From contig CBDCPM010000004.1 in NCBI GenBank assembly GCA_965220265.1, positions 3,534,001 to 3,598,000 of the forward strand: a stretch of DNA of 64,000 bases. The letters are read 5' to 3'. Within the stretch, counting starts at the first letter, position 1. The number at the start of each line of letters is the position of its first letter. Below the pieces are notes generated by a model, which saw only the letters and a list, made by a program, of their open reading frames with translations, was not told the DNA's origin and did no database searches. This stretch comes from Bin87 sp965220265 (GTDB lineage Bacteria > Chloroflexota > Dehalococcoidia > Lucifugimonadales > UBA3495). Shown here one piece after another: positions 53,323-62,510 of the stretch. The position numbers and the translations under genes are program-made.

Positions 53323-54379
53323 CGTGGGTGTTTCCTCCTCTGGAGTAGATTCGCCAACGGCAGGTCGCCGTCAACTCTGGTAAGACGACTAGGTTGGGCG
53401 TCTGGCGCCCGTGTCGCTGACAAATACGTTAGAAACGCCGTGTTACTGCCGAATTGCGAATGTGTTGCCGCGAGATTGCTCCTGCGTAAACAGCAAGTAA
53501 CCGGGCTAGTGCACCAATTTAATCCGCAGGCAATTGGTCGTTGGGTCGAAACGTTCGAACAGAATGCGGACTACCGGCTTCACGGACTCAGCATCGACAG
53601 CGACCTCGGATTGGATCCTGCCGGCAGGCAACATCCTCGAAACAGCAGCCGGAACGACGTCGACGAGGGTGACCCCAACTACAACTATTGGCGGGACGTT
53701 ACCCACTGAGGTGGCTATAGCAGCCGGACCTGGGACTCCCGGCTAGGCCGATCGAAATGCGTGTTCCCAGGATCAGTGAGAGCCGGCGTTTTCCCGGCCT
53801 GCTGCAGCCCAAGTGACGCAGCGAGAAGGCACGGCTGAGCATCGTTCACCGGGCCCCACCCTTCGGCAAGATCAGGATAGATATGGAGGGTGTGTCCACG
53901 AGGGAGGGCAGATGACCTGATGAAGGCCCTGCGCTGCGACGGTAGCTCCAAACATGGACTGAGCTTGGGGAAGAGAGCCGGGCTTCACGGATCTGCCAGA
54001 GTTTGAACGAGATGGCAGAGAACTTTCCCTGCCGTCCCCTGCGCGGCGACCCGTACCACTACGCACGGCTGGACGCGCTGGCCTGGAGACGAAGGCAGGC
54101 GGCCGTGTCGTCAACGTCAGCGTGGTGGCGGCCAAGGGCAAGCCCCGCAAGGCAGGACGCGGGTGTGGGGATCGCTACTGCTACCTCGCCCTACTTATGG
54201 CGGGAGGTTGCAATCCCAGTGACCCTGGTCACGACGCGAGGCGATATGCGGGGCGGTTACCCGCTGTCAGGTGGGCGACGTCCCAAGCCTAACCGAGTGA
54301 CGCTTACGCTGAACACTTACGCGGATATTTCCCCTGGACTTCGACACCCCGGTGGTACGTTTTGCCGCCGCCATTGACA
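53323..54379. other. No gene recognised; operon promoter region
   Basis: About 1050 bases. Short frames exist, for example 53706-53506 minus (IQSEVAVDAESVKPVVRILF) and a 70-codon plus frame near 54085 (GRVVNVSVVAAKGKPRKAGR), but neither has a start signal or a recognised relative. They may be gene remnants. The urt promoter is expected at the left edge. Confidence 0.4.
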
Positions 54380-54970
54380 CTAATCGGCGCTGATTCCCAA
54401 CTCCGACTGCAAGTCCCGGATGGTCTCGGCGCGGCTACGGGTAGGAACACGCTGCCGCATACCTATTGGCTCGTTCTCCACCTCCGGCACAACTTTGATC
54501 GCGACGAATACCGGGCCGGTATCCTGCATTATCTGCTCCACGTTGGTGGCGAACTCTTCCAGGTCGTCGAAGCTGTAGGCAGAAGAATAACCGGCTTCTT
54601 TGGCTACACCGGCGTAGTTGATCTCTTGCGCGTTGGGAACCGGCTGCCCTCCAGTGGTAGCGTAGCACTCATTGTCCAACAGGATGTGGCAGAAGTTTTT
54701 CGGCTTCATGCCGGAGATAGTAGCCAGTATCCCCATGTTCATCAGCAGCGCGCCTTCGGAATCGAACAGCACGACCTTTTCATCAGGCAGTCCCAAGGCC
54801 AGTCCCAAGGCCGCCGAAGTGGTCTGGCCCATTGCGCCTCCCAGGTTCAAGTCCCGGCCCTCGTCGGTGCTGAATTCCCGCCAGTGGCGACCGGAAGTGC
54901 CGGTGGGAATCACGATGGCATCGCCCCGGAACTCTTGGAATACTCGGAATACGTCCGCGGAATGAATCAT
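54380..54970 (-). CDS. ThDP-dependent decarboxylase, C-terminal (beta, ComE-like) subunit
   Basis: 196 residues. The pyrophosphate-binding half of a sulfopyruvate/phosphonopyruvate-type decarboxylase: LNLGGAMGQTTSAALGLALG and VVLFDSEGALLMNMGILATI, the GDG-like ThDP motif (here DSEGALLMN), then HILLDNECYATTGGQPVPNA. Works with the alpha subunit 116 bp upstream in the same direction. The keto-acid is not certain: sulfopyruvate and 3-phosphonopyruvate enzymes share this split layout. Confidence 0.82.
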   Translation of the reverse strand: MIHSADVFRVFQEFRGDAIVIPTGTSGRHWREFSTDEGRDLNLGGAMGQTTSAALGLALGLPDEKVVLFDSEGALLMNMGILATISGMKPKNFCHILLDNECYATTGGQPVPNAQEINYAGVAKEAGYSSAYSFDDLEEFATNVEQIMQDTGPVFVAIKVVPEVENEPIGMRQRVPTRSRAETIRDLQSELGISAD

Positions 54971-55086
54971 TCTTTGCCTCCGTTACGTGGATCGTTCGTG
55001 CTCCGTACCCCGCCCCACCCCGAGAAGACCTACCGCACGTGGTAGGGCGCCGATGGAACAATAATTTTTGGCGAAGGGTTATCCGT

Positions 55087-55605
55087 CTAGCGGTTGAACC
55101 CGTGGTATTCGTCGCCCACCAGGATAGCAACCGGCCGCTTGGTGGCCCGGGCCTCCTCGAAGGCCGTGGAGATGCGCGGGCTGTCGGCATCCTGCTCCAC
55201 CAGGTAGTAGTTGATGCGAAAGGCGTTCAGGAACGGCTCGGTATAGGTGGCTGCCGAGTCGGTTATAACGCCGTGGCGGTTCCAGCCGCGATAGCCTACC
55301 ACCATTACCAGCGGGAACCCGGAGTCCAGGGCCATACCCCGGATGGAGTCGCCCGATTCCATCATGCCCGTGTTCTGAATCAGGACTACCGGGGTCTTGC
55401 CGGCGATTAGCAGCCCCAGGGAGATGGAGAAGGTCTCACCTTCCCGGGATGCAGGGACGATTTCCAGCCAAGGCTCGTCCTTCATCAATTCGTACAAGTA
55501 GTTGGTCTCGCTGTCAGGAATGGTCACCACATGGGTGACACCGTTCTTCTGGAACTCCTCTATCAGAGTTTCAGGGCTCAGCACCGCTGCCTGCTGTTCA
55601 ACCAT
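55087..55605 (-). CDS. ThDP-dependent decarboxylase, N-terminal (alpha, ComD-like) subunit
   Basis: 172 residues from the ATG at 55605 (MVEQQAAVLSPETLIEEFQK), with AAGGAGA six bases upstream; the 13 extra codons of the longer frame are ignored. The Pyr domain contains GVTHVVTIPDSETNYLYELM, the catalytic Glu of ThDP enzymes in ASREGETFSISLGLLIAG, QNTGMMESGDSIRGMALDSG and YRGWNRHG. It forms a heteromer with the ComE-like subunit. Divergent from the CoA-transferase gene. Confidence 0.84.
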   Translation of the reverse strand: MVEQQAAVLSPETLIEEFQKNGVTHVVTIPDSETNYLYELMKDEPWLEIVPASREGETFSISLGLLIAGKTPVVLIQNTGMMESGDSIRGMALDSGFPLVMVVGYRGWNRHGVITDSAATYTEPFLNAFRINYYLVEQDADSPRISTAFEEARATKRPVAILVGDEYHGFNR

Positions 55606-55878
55606 GAAAGTTCTCCTTACGTAAGCAGTGAACCTCGCAGTCACGGTTTCCGCTGCCTGGGCAAGGACCCGCTACTGCTGTGGGCTCCGCCGATTATAGT
55701 AACCCATGCCGAGAGGGTCAATTTTGGGATGCCAGGCGAGATAGTGAAAAGCCTCGTCGCCATGGGTGTGATGTCACCACGCTTGAAAGCCGGCGGTTGA
55801 CCGCTCATACCCGCAGTGTTAGCGTGCGCTCAATCGACGTAGCCAATCTTTTTGGCCGATCATGTGGAAGGACCAGAC

Positions 55879-58155
55879 ATGGCAGGAGCACTGGAACACA
55901 TTCGGGTAATTGACTTCGGGCAGTACATTTCCGGCCCCTTGGCAGGGATGTTACTGGCGGATCAGGGCGCCGACGTTGTGCGGATTGACCCTCCGGGCGG
56001 ACCTCGTTGGACGACCCCGGCCAACTCAACGTGGAACCGAGGCAAGCGGAGCATAACCCTGGACCTCAAGCGGGCGGACGAATCGGCCGTTGCCCGGTCC
56101 CTCATACAGAGCGCTGATGTGGTGGTCGAGAACTTCCGGCCCGGGACCATGGACCGGTTGGGGCTGGGACCCGAGGAGATGACTCTGGCCAACCCTCGCC
56201 TGGTTTACTGCTCCATTCCGGGATTTGCGTCGGACGATCCCAGGGCAGCCATGCCGGCTTACGAAGGAGTTGTGGGGGCGGCGTCGGCCACCTTCCGCCC
56301 GCCCAACGCCGATAGCCCGCGTCCGGTCTACACGGCCATTCCCATCGCCTCGGTCTATGGGGCCTTCCAGTCGGTGGTGGCCATCGTCGTCGCTCTGAAC
56401 GCCCGGGAGCGCGATGGCGTGGGGCAACGAATAGAAGTCCCCCTTTTTGACAGCATGTTCCAGTCCCTGGGGCGTTTCGGAGTGCGGGTGCACGACGCTC
56501 CCCCGGCGATTCCAACGCTGCAAGAGTTGTGGGGCGGCATCTTCCAGTGCAGCGACGGCCAGTACGTGCGATTCGGCGGCTCCGGCAACCAGAACTTCCG
56601 GCCTTTCGTTGAAGCCGCCGGGATTACATCGTGGGATGACGAGGGGCTTACCGACTTCGACCGCCGCCTGGACGTTCCCCAATTCCGCGCCGACGCCCAG
56701 CAGCGGATTGGGGATCTCTTCCTGACTCGCACTGCGCAGGAATGGGAAGACCTGATCGCCGAGGCGGGCAGCGAGGGGGCGGTCTGCCGCACCAGCGCCG
56801 AGTGGTTTGACCATCCCCACGCCCGGGCCTCCCAGATGGTGGTGGAGGTTAACGACCCCACCTACGGCAAGATGCTACAGCCGGGAATCAACGCCCGGAT
56901 GTCTTTGACACCGGGCAGTGTGCGCGGCCCGGCTCCCACTCCCGACCAGCATCGGGGGGAAATTCTCGCGGAGTTGAGGCCTCGCCCCGCTTCCGAGGCG
57001 CCGGCGCACCAGGACGCCATGAGTTCCGCCCTTGACGGGGTGAAGGTGCTGGACCTGTGCATAATCTTGGCCGGCCCGACCATGGGCCGGACGTTGGCCG
57101 AGTACGGGGCCAATGTTATCAAGATAGATAACCCCAGCCGCGGCTCCAACGTGGCCCGGCATAACGACATCAACCGGGGCAAGCGCAGTATCCTGTTGGA
57201 CCTGAAATCTGAAGAGGGGCGCGACGTTTTCTGGAAGTTGCTGGAGGATGCCGACGTGGTGGCCCAGAACTATCGGGCCGGCAGCCTGGAGAGGCTGGGC
57301 TTGGGATACGATGAGGTGAGAAAGCGCAAGACCGACATAATCTACGCTTCATTGAACGCTTACGGGCACATCGGCCCCTGGGCGGAGCGCCCCGGTCACG
57401 AGGGGTTTGCCCAGGCCACTGCCGGGATGACCCGTCGCTTCGGCGGTGATGGTATGCCCGAGTCGCAGCCCAACCCGGTGAACGACTACGGCACGGGTTT
57501 CATGGGCGCCTACGGGGTGGCCCTGGCCCTGCTGCACCGGCAGCGCACCGGAGAGGGCCAGCACATAGACTCAGCCCTAGCCTACACCGCCATGACGCTG
57601 CAATCGCCCTTCATGCAGCTTTACGAGGGCAAGCAGTGGAACGAGACCAGCGGGCAGTACGCCCTGGGAACCGGCCCGTTGCATCGGGCCTACCAGGCCA
57701 GTGACGGCTGGTTCTTTATTGGAGCTCCGGTATTGGCCCTATCAAGGCTGTCAGGCTTGGAAGGACTGTCTGGAATAGACTCCCTTCGGGGGGATGCCTT
57801 GGCTTCGTCGCTGGAAGAGCGGTTCCAGCGGAACAGCGTGGCGTTCTGGGTGGAGCGACTGGCCGCTGCCGGCATCGGCGCGCAGTGGGTCGTCACCAAC
57901 GTCGGGGAGCTGATGACCGACACCTGGGTGGAGTCCCACGGACTTAGCATCACCCGGGAGCACGACGAGTTGGGAATGGTGACTACCTGCGGTCCCGCGC
58001 CGCGACTGTCGCGCACCCCGGTGCGCCCGGGCATACCCGCCCCGAAGCCCGGTTCCCACGCCCGGGAGATTCTGGAAGAACATGGCTTGGGGAGCCGCTA
58101 CCAAACCTTGCTGGATTCGAGAGTGATACTGACTGATGGTGTGGCGGCAGGGTAG
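55879..58155 (+). CDS. Fused double-domain CaiB/BaiF (class III) CoA-transferase
   Basis: 758 residues from the ATG at 55879 (MAGALEHIRVIDFGQYISGP), with GGAAGGA upstream. Two complete class III CoA-transferase domains in tandem: domain 1 (1-365) with GPLAGMLLADQGADVVRID, RGKRSITLDLK and VVVENFRPGTMDRLGLG; domain 2 (from about 388, SSALDGVKVLDLCIILAGPT) with TLAEYGANVIKIDNPSRG, INRGKRSILLDLKS and VVAQNYRAGSLERLGLGYDE. Domain 1 has the active-site Asp region RIEVPLFDSMF; in domain 2 it is IDSALAYTAM. Family members move CoA between carboxylic acids. Single-polypeptide duplications are a minority form; the pair of halves may make a pseudo-dimer. A perfect palindrome follows the stop. Confidence 0.9.
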   Translation: MAGALEHIRVIDFGQYISGPLAGMLLADQGADVVRIDPPGGPRWTTPANSTWNRGKRSITLDLKRADESAVARSLIQSADVVVENFRPGTMDRLGLGPEEMTLANPRLVYCSIPGFASDDPRAAMPAYEGVVGAASATFRPPNADSPRPVYTAIPIASVYGAFQSVVAIVVALNARERDGVGQRIEVPLFDSMFQSLGRFGVRVHDAPPAIPTLQELWGGIFQCSDGQYVRFGGSGNQNFRPFVEAAGITSWDDEGLTDFDRRLDVPQFRADAQQRIGDLFLTRTAQEWEDLIAEAGSEGAVCRTSAEWFDHPHARASQMVVEVNDPTYGKMLQPGINARMSLTPGSVRGPAPTPDQHRGEILAELRPRPASEAPAHQDAMSSALDGVKVLDLCIILAGPTMGRTLAEYGANVIKIDNPSRGSNVARHNDINRGKRSILLDLKSEEGRDVFWKLLEDADVVAQNYRAGSLERLGLGYDEVRKRKTDIIYASLNAYGHIGPWAERPGHEGFAQATAGMTRRFGGDGMPESQPNPVNDYGTGFMGAYGVALALLHRQRTGEGQHIDSALAYTAMTLQSPFMQLYEGKQWNETSGQYALGTGPLHRAYQASDGWFFIGAPVLALSRLSGLEGLSGIDSLRGDALASSLEERFQRNSVAFWVERLAAAGIGAQWVVTNVGELMTDTWVESHGLSITREHDELGMVTTCGPAPRLSRTPVRPGIPAPKPGSHAREILEEHGLGSRYQTLLDSRVILTDGVAAG

Positions 58156-58172
58156 GATTCCTGCCTTGGCAA

Positions 58173-58212
58173 TGATTTTGGGCCGCACGTACGTACGTGC
58201 GGCCCAAAATCA
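58173..58212 (+). terminator. Perfect 40-bp palindrome after the CoA-transferase
   Basis: The left arm TGATTTTGGGCCGCACGTAC is followed immediately by its exact reverse complement. As RNA this is a very stable GC-rich hairpin ending in AAAATCATTTC, 17 bp after the stop: a likely terminator, although the loop must open some pairs. The symmetrical sequence would work in both directions. Confidence 0.65.
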
Positions 58213-58322
58213 TTTCACCGCTGCCGGATGCCGGGATACGATGCTCCCAGTAAGGTACTGGCTGTGTGTATACGGGCGCAACGCCTAAGCTACTGTATCT
58301 CCCCGAGGTCGCCTGGCGCTCC

Positions 58323-58422
58323 TACCCCTTGAAGTGTCTGGTCACGGGTTGGTGGCCGGCGTTTTCCGAGTAGGGTTCCTCGCGGTATAGGGCCATGTCC
58401 TTCATCACCGGAATGTCCTGGA
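58323..58422 (-). pseudogene. C-terminal gene remnant, unidentified
   Basis: The minus frame reads SIQDIPVMKDMALYREEPYS then ENAGHQPVTRHFKG and a TAG at 58323-58325. It looks like a genuine protein C-terminus but breaks off at about 58422, where the frame becomes unrelated. Family unknown. Confidence 0.45.
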
Positions 58423-58553
58423 TGGAGTGTCAAGGGCGGCGGTAAGGGACCGGTGAGAAAGTCGCCGCGATTGCGGTGATGTTACCCGAGAGCGGGAGTG
58501 AGACCTGACACCAACCAACTTACCCAGAAAAAACACCGCGAAGGTGCGGCGCA

Positions 58554-58823
58554 CTATGTCGCCGCGTCGGCCATGGGGCAACCGGCATCCGCGGGAGTTC
58601 CAGCAGCGGGCGGCGCCGGGTCAGGGGGACCTGCGCCACGGCCCAGTTTGCGCACCATCTTCAGTACGTTGTGAGCCAGGGCGGCCATATACCCTTCACA
58701 ATCCACCTTCCACAATCCCCGTAGGCGAAACGCAGCCCATCCCAACCGGTCCAACGATGCGAAAGTCCCCTCCCCGATGGTTTGGTAGACGTTACAGGAT
58801 ACAAAATGGCCATCCCTACTCAA
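58554..58823 (-). pseudogene. Transposase C-terminal fragment
   Basis: YQTIGEGTFASLDRLGWAAF and LRGLWKVDCEGYMAALAHNV are the conserved last segment of a DDE transposase family related to IS1182 (catalytic Glu in IGEGTFASLDR). Nothing of the N-terminal part is present. Confidence 0.65.
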
Positions 58824-58867
58824 TACTGGTAGGCAACGGCCACTTGACAGACCTATTCACGATGTAA

Positions 58868-59320
58868 AATGGCGGAGGGCGTCCGTCGATTTAGCGCTCA
58901 TTTCATACGCAAAATTGCGGTCATTCCGGCGAAAACAACTGCTTATATACCAATTCATATACCACTGCAATTGCGTTGATATGTCGCTTGCCCGAGGCTC
59001 ATTGAGGGGTTCCGAAGCATTTGCTCATTGGACGTACATCGGCATCATCGGAAATCTGGCGTTACGTCTCGGTGATCCCGGTCTTGGCCGCAGAGTGGCC
59101 CGTGTTCCATAAAGCCGGTCGGCGCCGCTCTGGGAACGGCGGTCCCTCCAAGCAACGCTAGATGTCCTGCCGCCCATGCACGGCACCATTGGATTAGGCC
59201 GCGGTGCTCTTGATGAGTTCTGCCGCGGCCATATTTTCGCAGGCTGGGGCATCTTGGGCAAGTGCCGTGTTTCCTGACGGGGCTTGAACAAATTCTCGTC
59301 GGTAGTGCCGGTGCTCTTCC
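58868..59320. other. No gene seen
   Basis: About 450 bases, AT-richer near 58890-58990. No convincing ORF. A stretch near 58960 resembles the interior of MITE-K copy 1 (CCACTGCAATTGCGTTGATA against CCCTGCAATTACATCGATAT), too weak to call. Confidence 0.4.
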
Positions 59321-60380
59321 CTACTCGTCTCTCTCGTTGGGATGAGGGGTGGTGAACCACCCAATGGCAGGCGCCAGCGTGGGACGGTACTCGGGAGACA
59401 GGGTCACGACGAGCCTAAACGTTGCGGGCCTCGTCAGGTTATCTGCGTGAACGGTGCAAGTGATCTCGCCTGTGATTGGCCCTTCGTTGGAGGGTGGCAC
59501 CAGCCGTACCGTGAAATGCGTTGGTTCCAACTAATGACGCCATAGGCCACATCTCAGGCTGATCGTTGGCGCAGGTTCGATTGTCGGCGTCGCTGTGTAT
59601 TCGAAATCCTCTTGGTCTTGGATATGCGGAGTGACGTCGAGGTATCGAAGTCCGAGCGTATCCAGCCGAGTAAGCTCGTTAAGTATGTCCTTTGGACTAC
59701 GCGGGGGTTTAGGCTGCGCTGGCGGATTGGGACGCTTCATCGCTGGGGTCAACCGATAATCTCTCAATTCACTCGTCGGAACGGTGAGACCGAAGTTTCC
59801 AGATGCCCGTATATCAACGAGGAAGTTTGTGGCTGGCCTCGGCCCGGTGTTCTGGATCGCCACGTTAACTCGGGACAGCGCTCCATCTGCACAATGAGGT
59901 GCACAACTTTCAGGTATTCCTCGCATGCAGATCTCCAAGCTGGATGGTTGCGCTCCTCGTATTCGGATATATCCTGCGCGGCAACCCGGTTTCCATTTAC
60001 CATCGTTGGCGGGTAAAGATCCAGGAGGTTCTCCCACACTCGGTCTCGTTCCGTCGCAGTTAGCGGTTGAAAGGCTTCGTAAACAATTTCGACGTGGTTT
60101 GGTCGTTCGCCGGACTGAAGCTCGCACGAGAATTGGAACTCCGGTTCCTGCGCTTGCAGTTCCCGCAATTGACGCATTAGGTCCTGAATCTGGCGGTCCC
60201 TATCGTCTGGCTCTGGTGGAAGACGCCATCCCTCGGGAATCACCACGCACGGGATAGCCAAACTATGCGCTGTCAGGACTGGTCCGGAATCACGGGTCAA
60301 CAATCGAACGTCGGCTGATGGGTTGTCCGCCTTGAACTGCGCGATATAGGTAATTATCGCCGGCGAACGGACGTGCGCAA
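59321..60380 (-). pseudogene. PIN-domain-like protein (DUF4935 type), frameshifted and 5'-truncated
   Basis: From about 60380 the frame reads IAQFKADNPSADVRLLTRDS then GPVLTAHSLAIPCVVIPEGW, resembling the C-terminal part of a PIN-like nuclease domain ('VRLLT.D.GP...A...GIP...P..W'). It is followed by a region with PNHVEIVYEAFQPLTATERD, and beta-rich C-terminal domains (VNVAIQNTGPRPATNFLVDI). The frame changes near 59890 (ERC-PE to DGALSRVN) and again at 59530 (GLWRH to LEPTHFTVRL), so three ORFs make one protein. The PIN N-terminus with the first acidic residues is missing. Confidence 0.65.
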
Positions 60381-60719
60381 GTAGCTGCTTTCCCGTCGAT
60401 TATCGGCCCGTGGCGGGCGGCGGATCCGCGCTCCGCGGCGCGTTGCCATCGGCCTGGCCGCCGGGAGCGTCCGACCCCGCTCGGTTACCGCCGGTGCGGC
60501 CGGTAATGAATCCATTGGTATCCATTCCAATGGTATCGATATTATTCGTATGCCAAGCATGCGTATGGAATGGAACCCTATCCAATCCAGCAGTATTGAT
60601 TGCATACCAATGGATGGCAAACGACCGCACTCCACGGAAGGTGGCGGGCCCAGCAAAACGGGGCCAAGTGTCCGTTCACTACAATGCCGGCAACCGGAGA
60701 GATCCCAGGAGGTGAGTTC

Positions 60720-60953
60720 ATGCCCAACTGCGTTGCCTGCGGAACGGAACTGGAACCGCCCGTGCGCGCTCCCCACACCATCTACTTGAAAAGCCTGTAC
60801 CGCATCGGTGGCCAAGACTACTGTCGGCACCACATCATCCAAGCCGCGGTGGCCGCCGGCGTCGTCGCCGAAGTCAAACCCGGCGCCGGTCATGTCGCGG
60901 CCGCGTCTCGCGGCGTCCCTTCCACGGAGGGCGCCCGATCTCTCCAGGTGTAA
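60720..60953 (+). CDS. Small Cys-rich protein, possible zinc ribbon
   Basis: 77 residues from the ATG at 60720, with GGAGG seven bases upstream. CVACGTELEPPVRAPHTIYL then YRIGGQDYCRHHIIQAAV: the CxxC...CxxH spacing suggests one zinc site. The rest is Ala/Gly-rich. No family recognised. It lies 4 bp before the ASCH gene, so they may be co-transcribed. Confidence 0.62.
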   Translation: MPNCVACGTELEPPVRAPHTIYLKSLYRIGGQDYCRHHIIQAAVAAGVVAEVKPGAGHVAAASRGVPSTEGARSLQV

Positions 60954-60957
60954 CCAG

Positions 60958-61436
60958 GTGTACGCCATCACCCTGCACCAGCCCTGGGCGTCACTGATCG
61001 CCCTGGGGATCAAGACTGTGGAGACCAGGTCCTGGCCGGCGCCGGAACGGCTGGTAGGTCAGACCATCGCAGTCCACGCCGGCAAACGGGTGGTCCGTCA
61101 GCCGGGCGACCGCATTGAGCAAGAACTGCGCGCCCGCCTGGGCGAGGGCTGGCGCCGGACCATTCCGGCGGGCGCGGTGCTGGCTACCGCTACCTTGGCC
61201 GGCATGGCACGGGTGGCGTACGTGAATCCAATGACCGGCAGCGCGGTGCATGACGTTGGTACTGAGATGGGGTGCGCCGTAGGAGTGGCGCGAACAAACA
61301 TCGATCCTGGGGGTGTGACTTCAGGTCCGGCCGCTGGCTGTGGTTCCTTACCGACGTGGTGGCGTCGTCGGCACCGATACCGGCCGTTGGCCATCAGTCA
61401 TTCTGGCACTGGGTCGAGAACGGCGACGTCTCTTGA
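60958..61436 (+). pseudogene. ASCH-domain protein, single-base frameshift
   Basis: Starts at GTG 60958 (VYAITLHQPWASLIALGIKT VETRSW is the ASCH hallmark, split here for length). ASCH domains bind RNA or modified nucleosides. The frame runs to TNIDPGG, then a run of five G (61306-61310) appears to hold one extra base: removing it continues CDFRSGRWLWFLTDVVAS...AVGHQSFWHWVENGDVS to a TGA at 61434-61436. MITE-A copy 4 begins 3 bp after this stop and does not affect it. The frameshift could also be a sequencing error in a homopolymer. Confidence 0.7.
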
Positions 61437-61438
61437 CG

Positions 61439-61552
61439 GTAACTGTTCAGAGTTGATGAGATCTGCGGGCTTTTTGGCCGTTCTCAGAGCCGTGGCCAAG
61501 TAGGCAATTCCGGTGCTGAGCCGATCAGATCCCCTCAAACGTGAACAATTAC
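61439..61552. repeat. MITE-A copy 4 (114 bp)
   Basis: Almost identical to copy 1 (one obvious internal difference, TTCCCAG/TTCTCAG). Perfect 8-bp duplication TCTTGACG at 61431-61438 and 61553-61560. Near-identity of copies 60 kb apart points to recent activity. Confidence 0.94.
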
Positions 61553-61676
61553 TCTTGACGCTGGTTGTTCCAGTTGAGACGACGTTCCATACTATGTTGA
61601 GCGGTTTCTATCCTGAAAACAGCCGCTGAGCGAGGTTGGCGAGAAACCGCGTCGCCGACTGCCCTCACGCCAATTC

Positions 61677-62102
61677 CTACTCTCTATCGTCGGCCGGATC
61701 CAGCCGGATGATGCCAGGAACTCTGCCAAAGTCGGCGTCGGCCGTAACGATGCGGGTCACGCCCAAGCGGTGCATGACCGCCAAGTGCAAGAGATCCCGC
61801 GTACTCAAGTCTTGGTGCGTCCTGGCCAGTCGTCCCGCAGCGAGGACATCATCGATGGTCACCGGAGACACCCTGCCGTACATTATCGCGGCGAAGCTTT
61901 CCACCACGACCTGACCTGCATCTCGCCTCTCCGTCCGGAGATAGTGGTGCAGAACCTCCTGGAACACTTCAGCGTCCGTAACGAATGCTCCAGGGTTATC
62001 GTTGACGGCGACCAAGACCCGAATGCAAGGCTCACGGCAGGGATGCTCCCTTCCGGCCGCGTAGATCGGGACGTTGGCGTCAATAAATGTGGCCGGGGGA
62101 AT
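61677..62102 (-). CDS. vapC: VapC-like PIN-domain toxin
   Basis: 141 residues if read from ATT at 62102, which has GGAGG six bases upstream; the first ATG/GTG-type start (62015) would cut off the essential first strand. PIN acidic residues: FIDANVPIYAAG (Asp), TDAEVFQEVLHHY (Glu), STRDLLHLAV (Asp) and VTADADFGRVPGI (Asp). The domain is an RNase; it overlaps vapB by 23 bp. ATT starts are rare and this choice needs proof. Confidence 0.78.
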   Translation of the reverse strand: MPPATFIDANVPIYAAGREHPCREPCIRVLVAVNDNPGAFVTDAEVFQEVLHHYLRTERRDAGQVVVESFAAIMYGRVSPVTIDDVLAAGRLARTHQDLSTRDLLHLAVMHRLGVTRIVTADADFGRVPGIIRLDPADDRE

Positions 62103-62328
62103 GGGCTTCCTCCAGCTCCCGGGACAGCTCGGCGGGATCGGGCGGCGTCTCGATGTTCAGGGAGATCAGCCGCTCAAAGGCGTTCTGGCGTTCCTTCTTG
62201 AGTACGCTCTCGTACGCCTGGTCGATCAGGCTCCTGATGATTTCGGAGGCTGACAATCCGGAGTCTTCGACCACGGCGTCAAGCCGGGCCCGGCAATCGT
62301 GATCGAGCCGTATATCCAACCTGGGCAT
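62080..62328 (-). CDS. vapB: VapB-like ribbon-helix-helix antitoxin
   Basis: 82 residues from the ATG at 62328 (MPRLDIRLDHDCRARLDAVV), with GGAGGTG upstream. RHH fold: a short strand (LDIRLD), then two helices (CRARLDAVVEDSG, SASEIIRSLIDQAYESV). The C-terminal tail (PPDPAELSRELEEAHSP) is the likely toxin-wrapping part. Antitoxin-first order with overlapping stop and start supports a VapBC pair. Confidence 0.78.
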   Translation of the reverse strand: MPRLDIRLDHDCRARLDAVVEDSGLSASEIIRSLIDQAYESVLKKERQNAFERLISLNIETPPDPAELSRELEEAHSPGHIY

Positions 62329-62510
62329 TGCTACACCTCCGGACATTGTGTACAGCATTTATTGTACGCACGGGGAAGCCTGTTGGTTAAAACCGCCCGC
62401 GGGGAAGATCATATAATTGCGCAGGTCGACCGTCGCGTTTTGGCGGCGTTCGTGGAGGGTGGGGCAGGAAGGCTTGGTTCGCCCAACATCCCTTACGTCA
62501 AACCGCAGGG

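Noticed and set aside
53323..54379. Group II intron or riboswitch upstream of the urt operon
   Set aside because: Searched by eye for conserved intron domain V and common riboswitch cores; none found.
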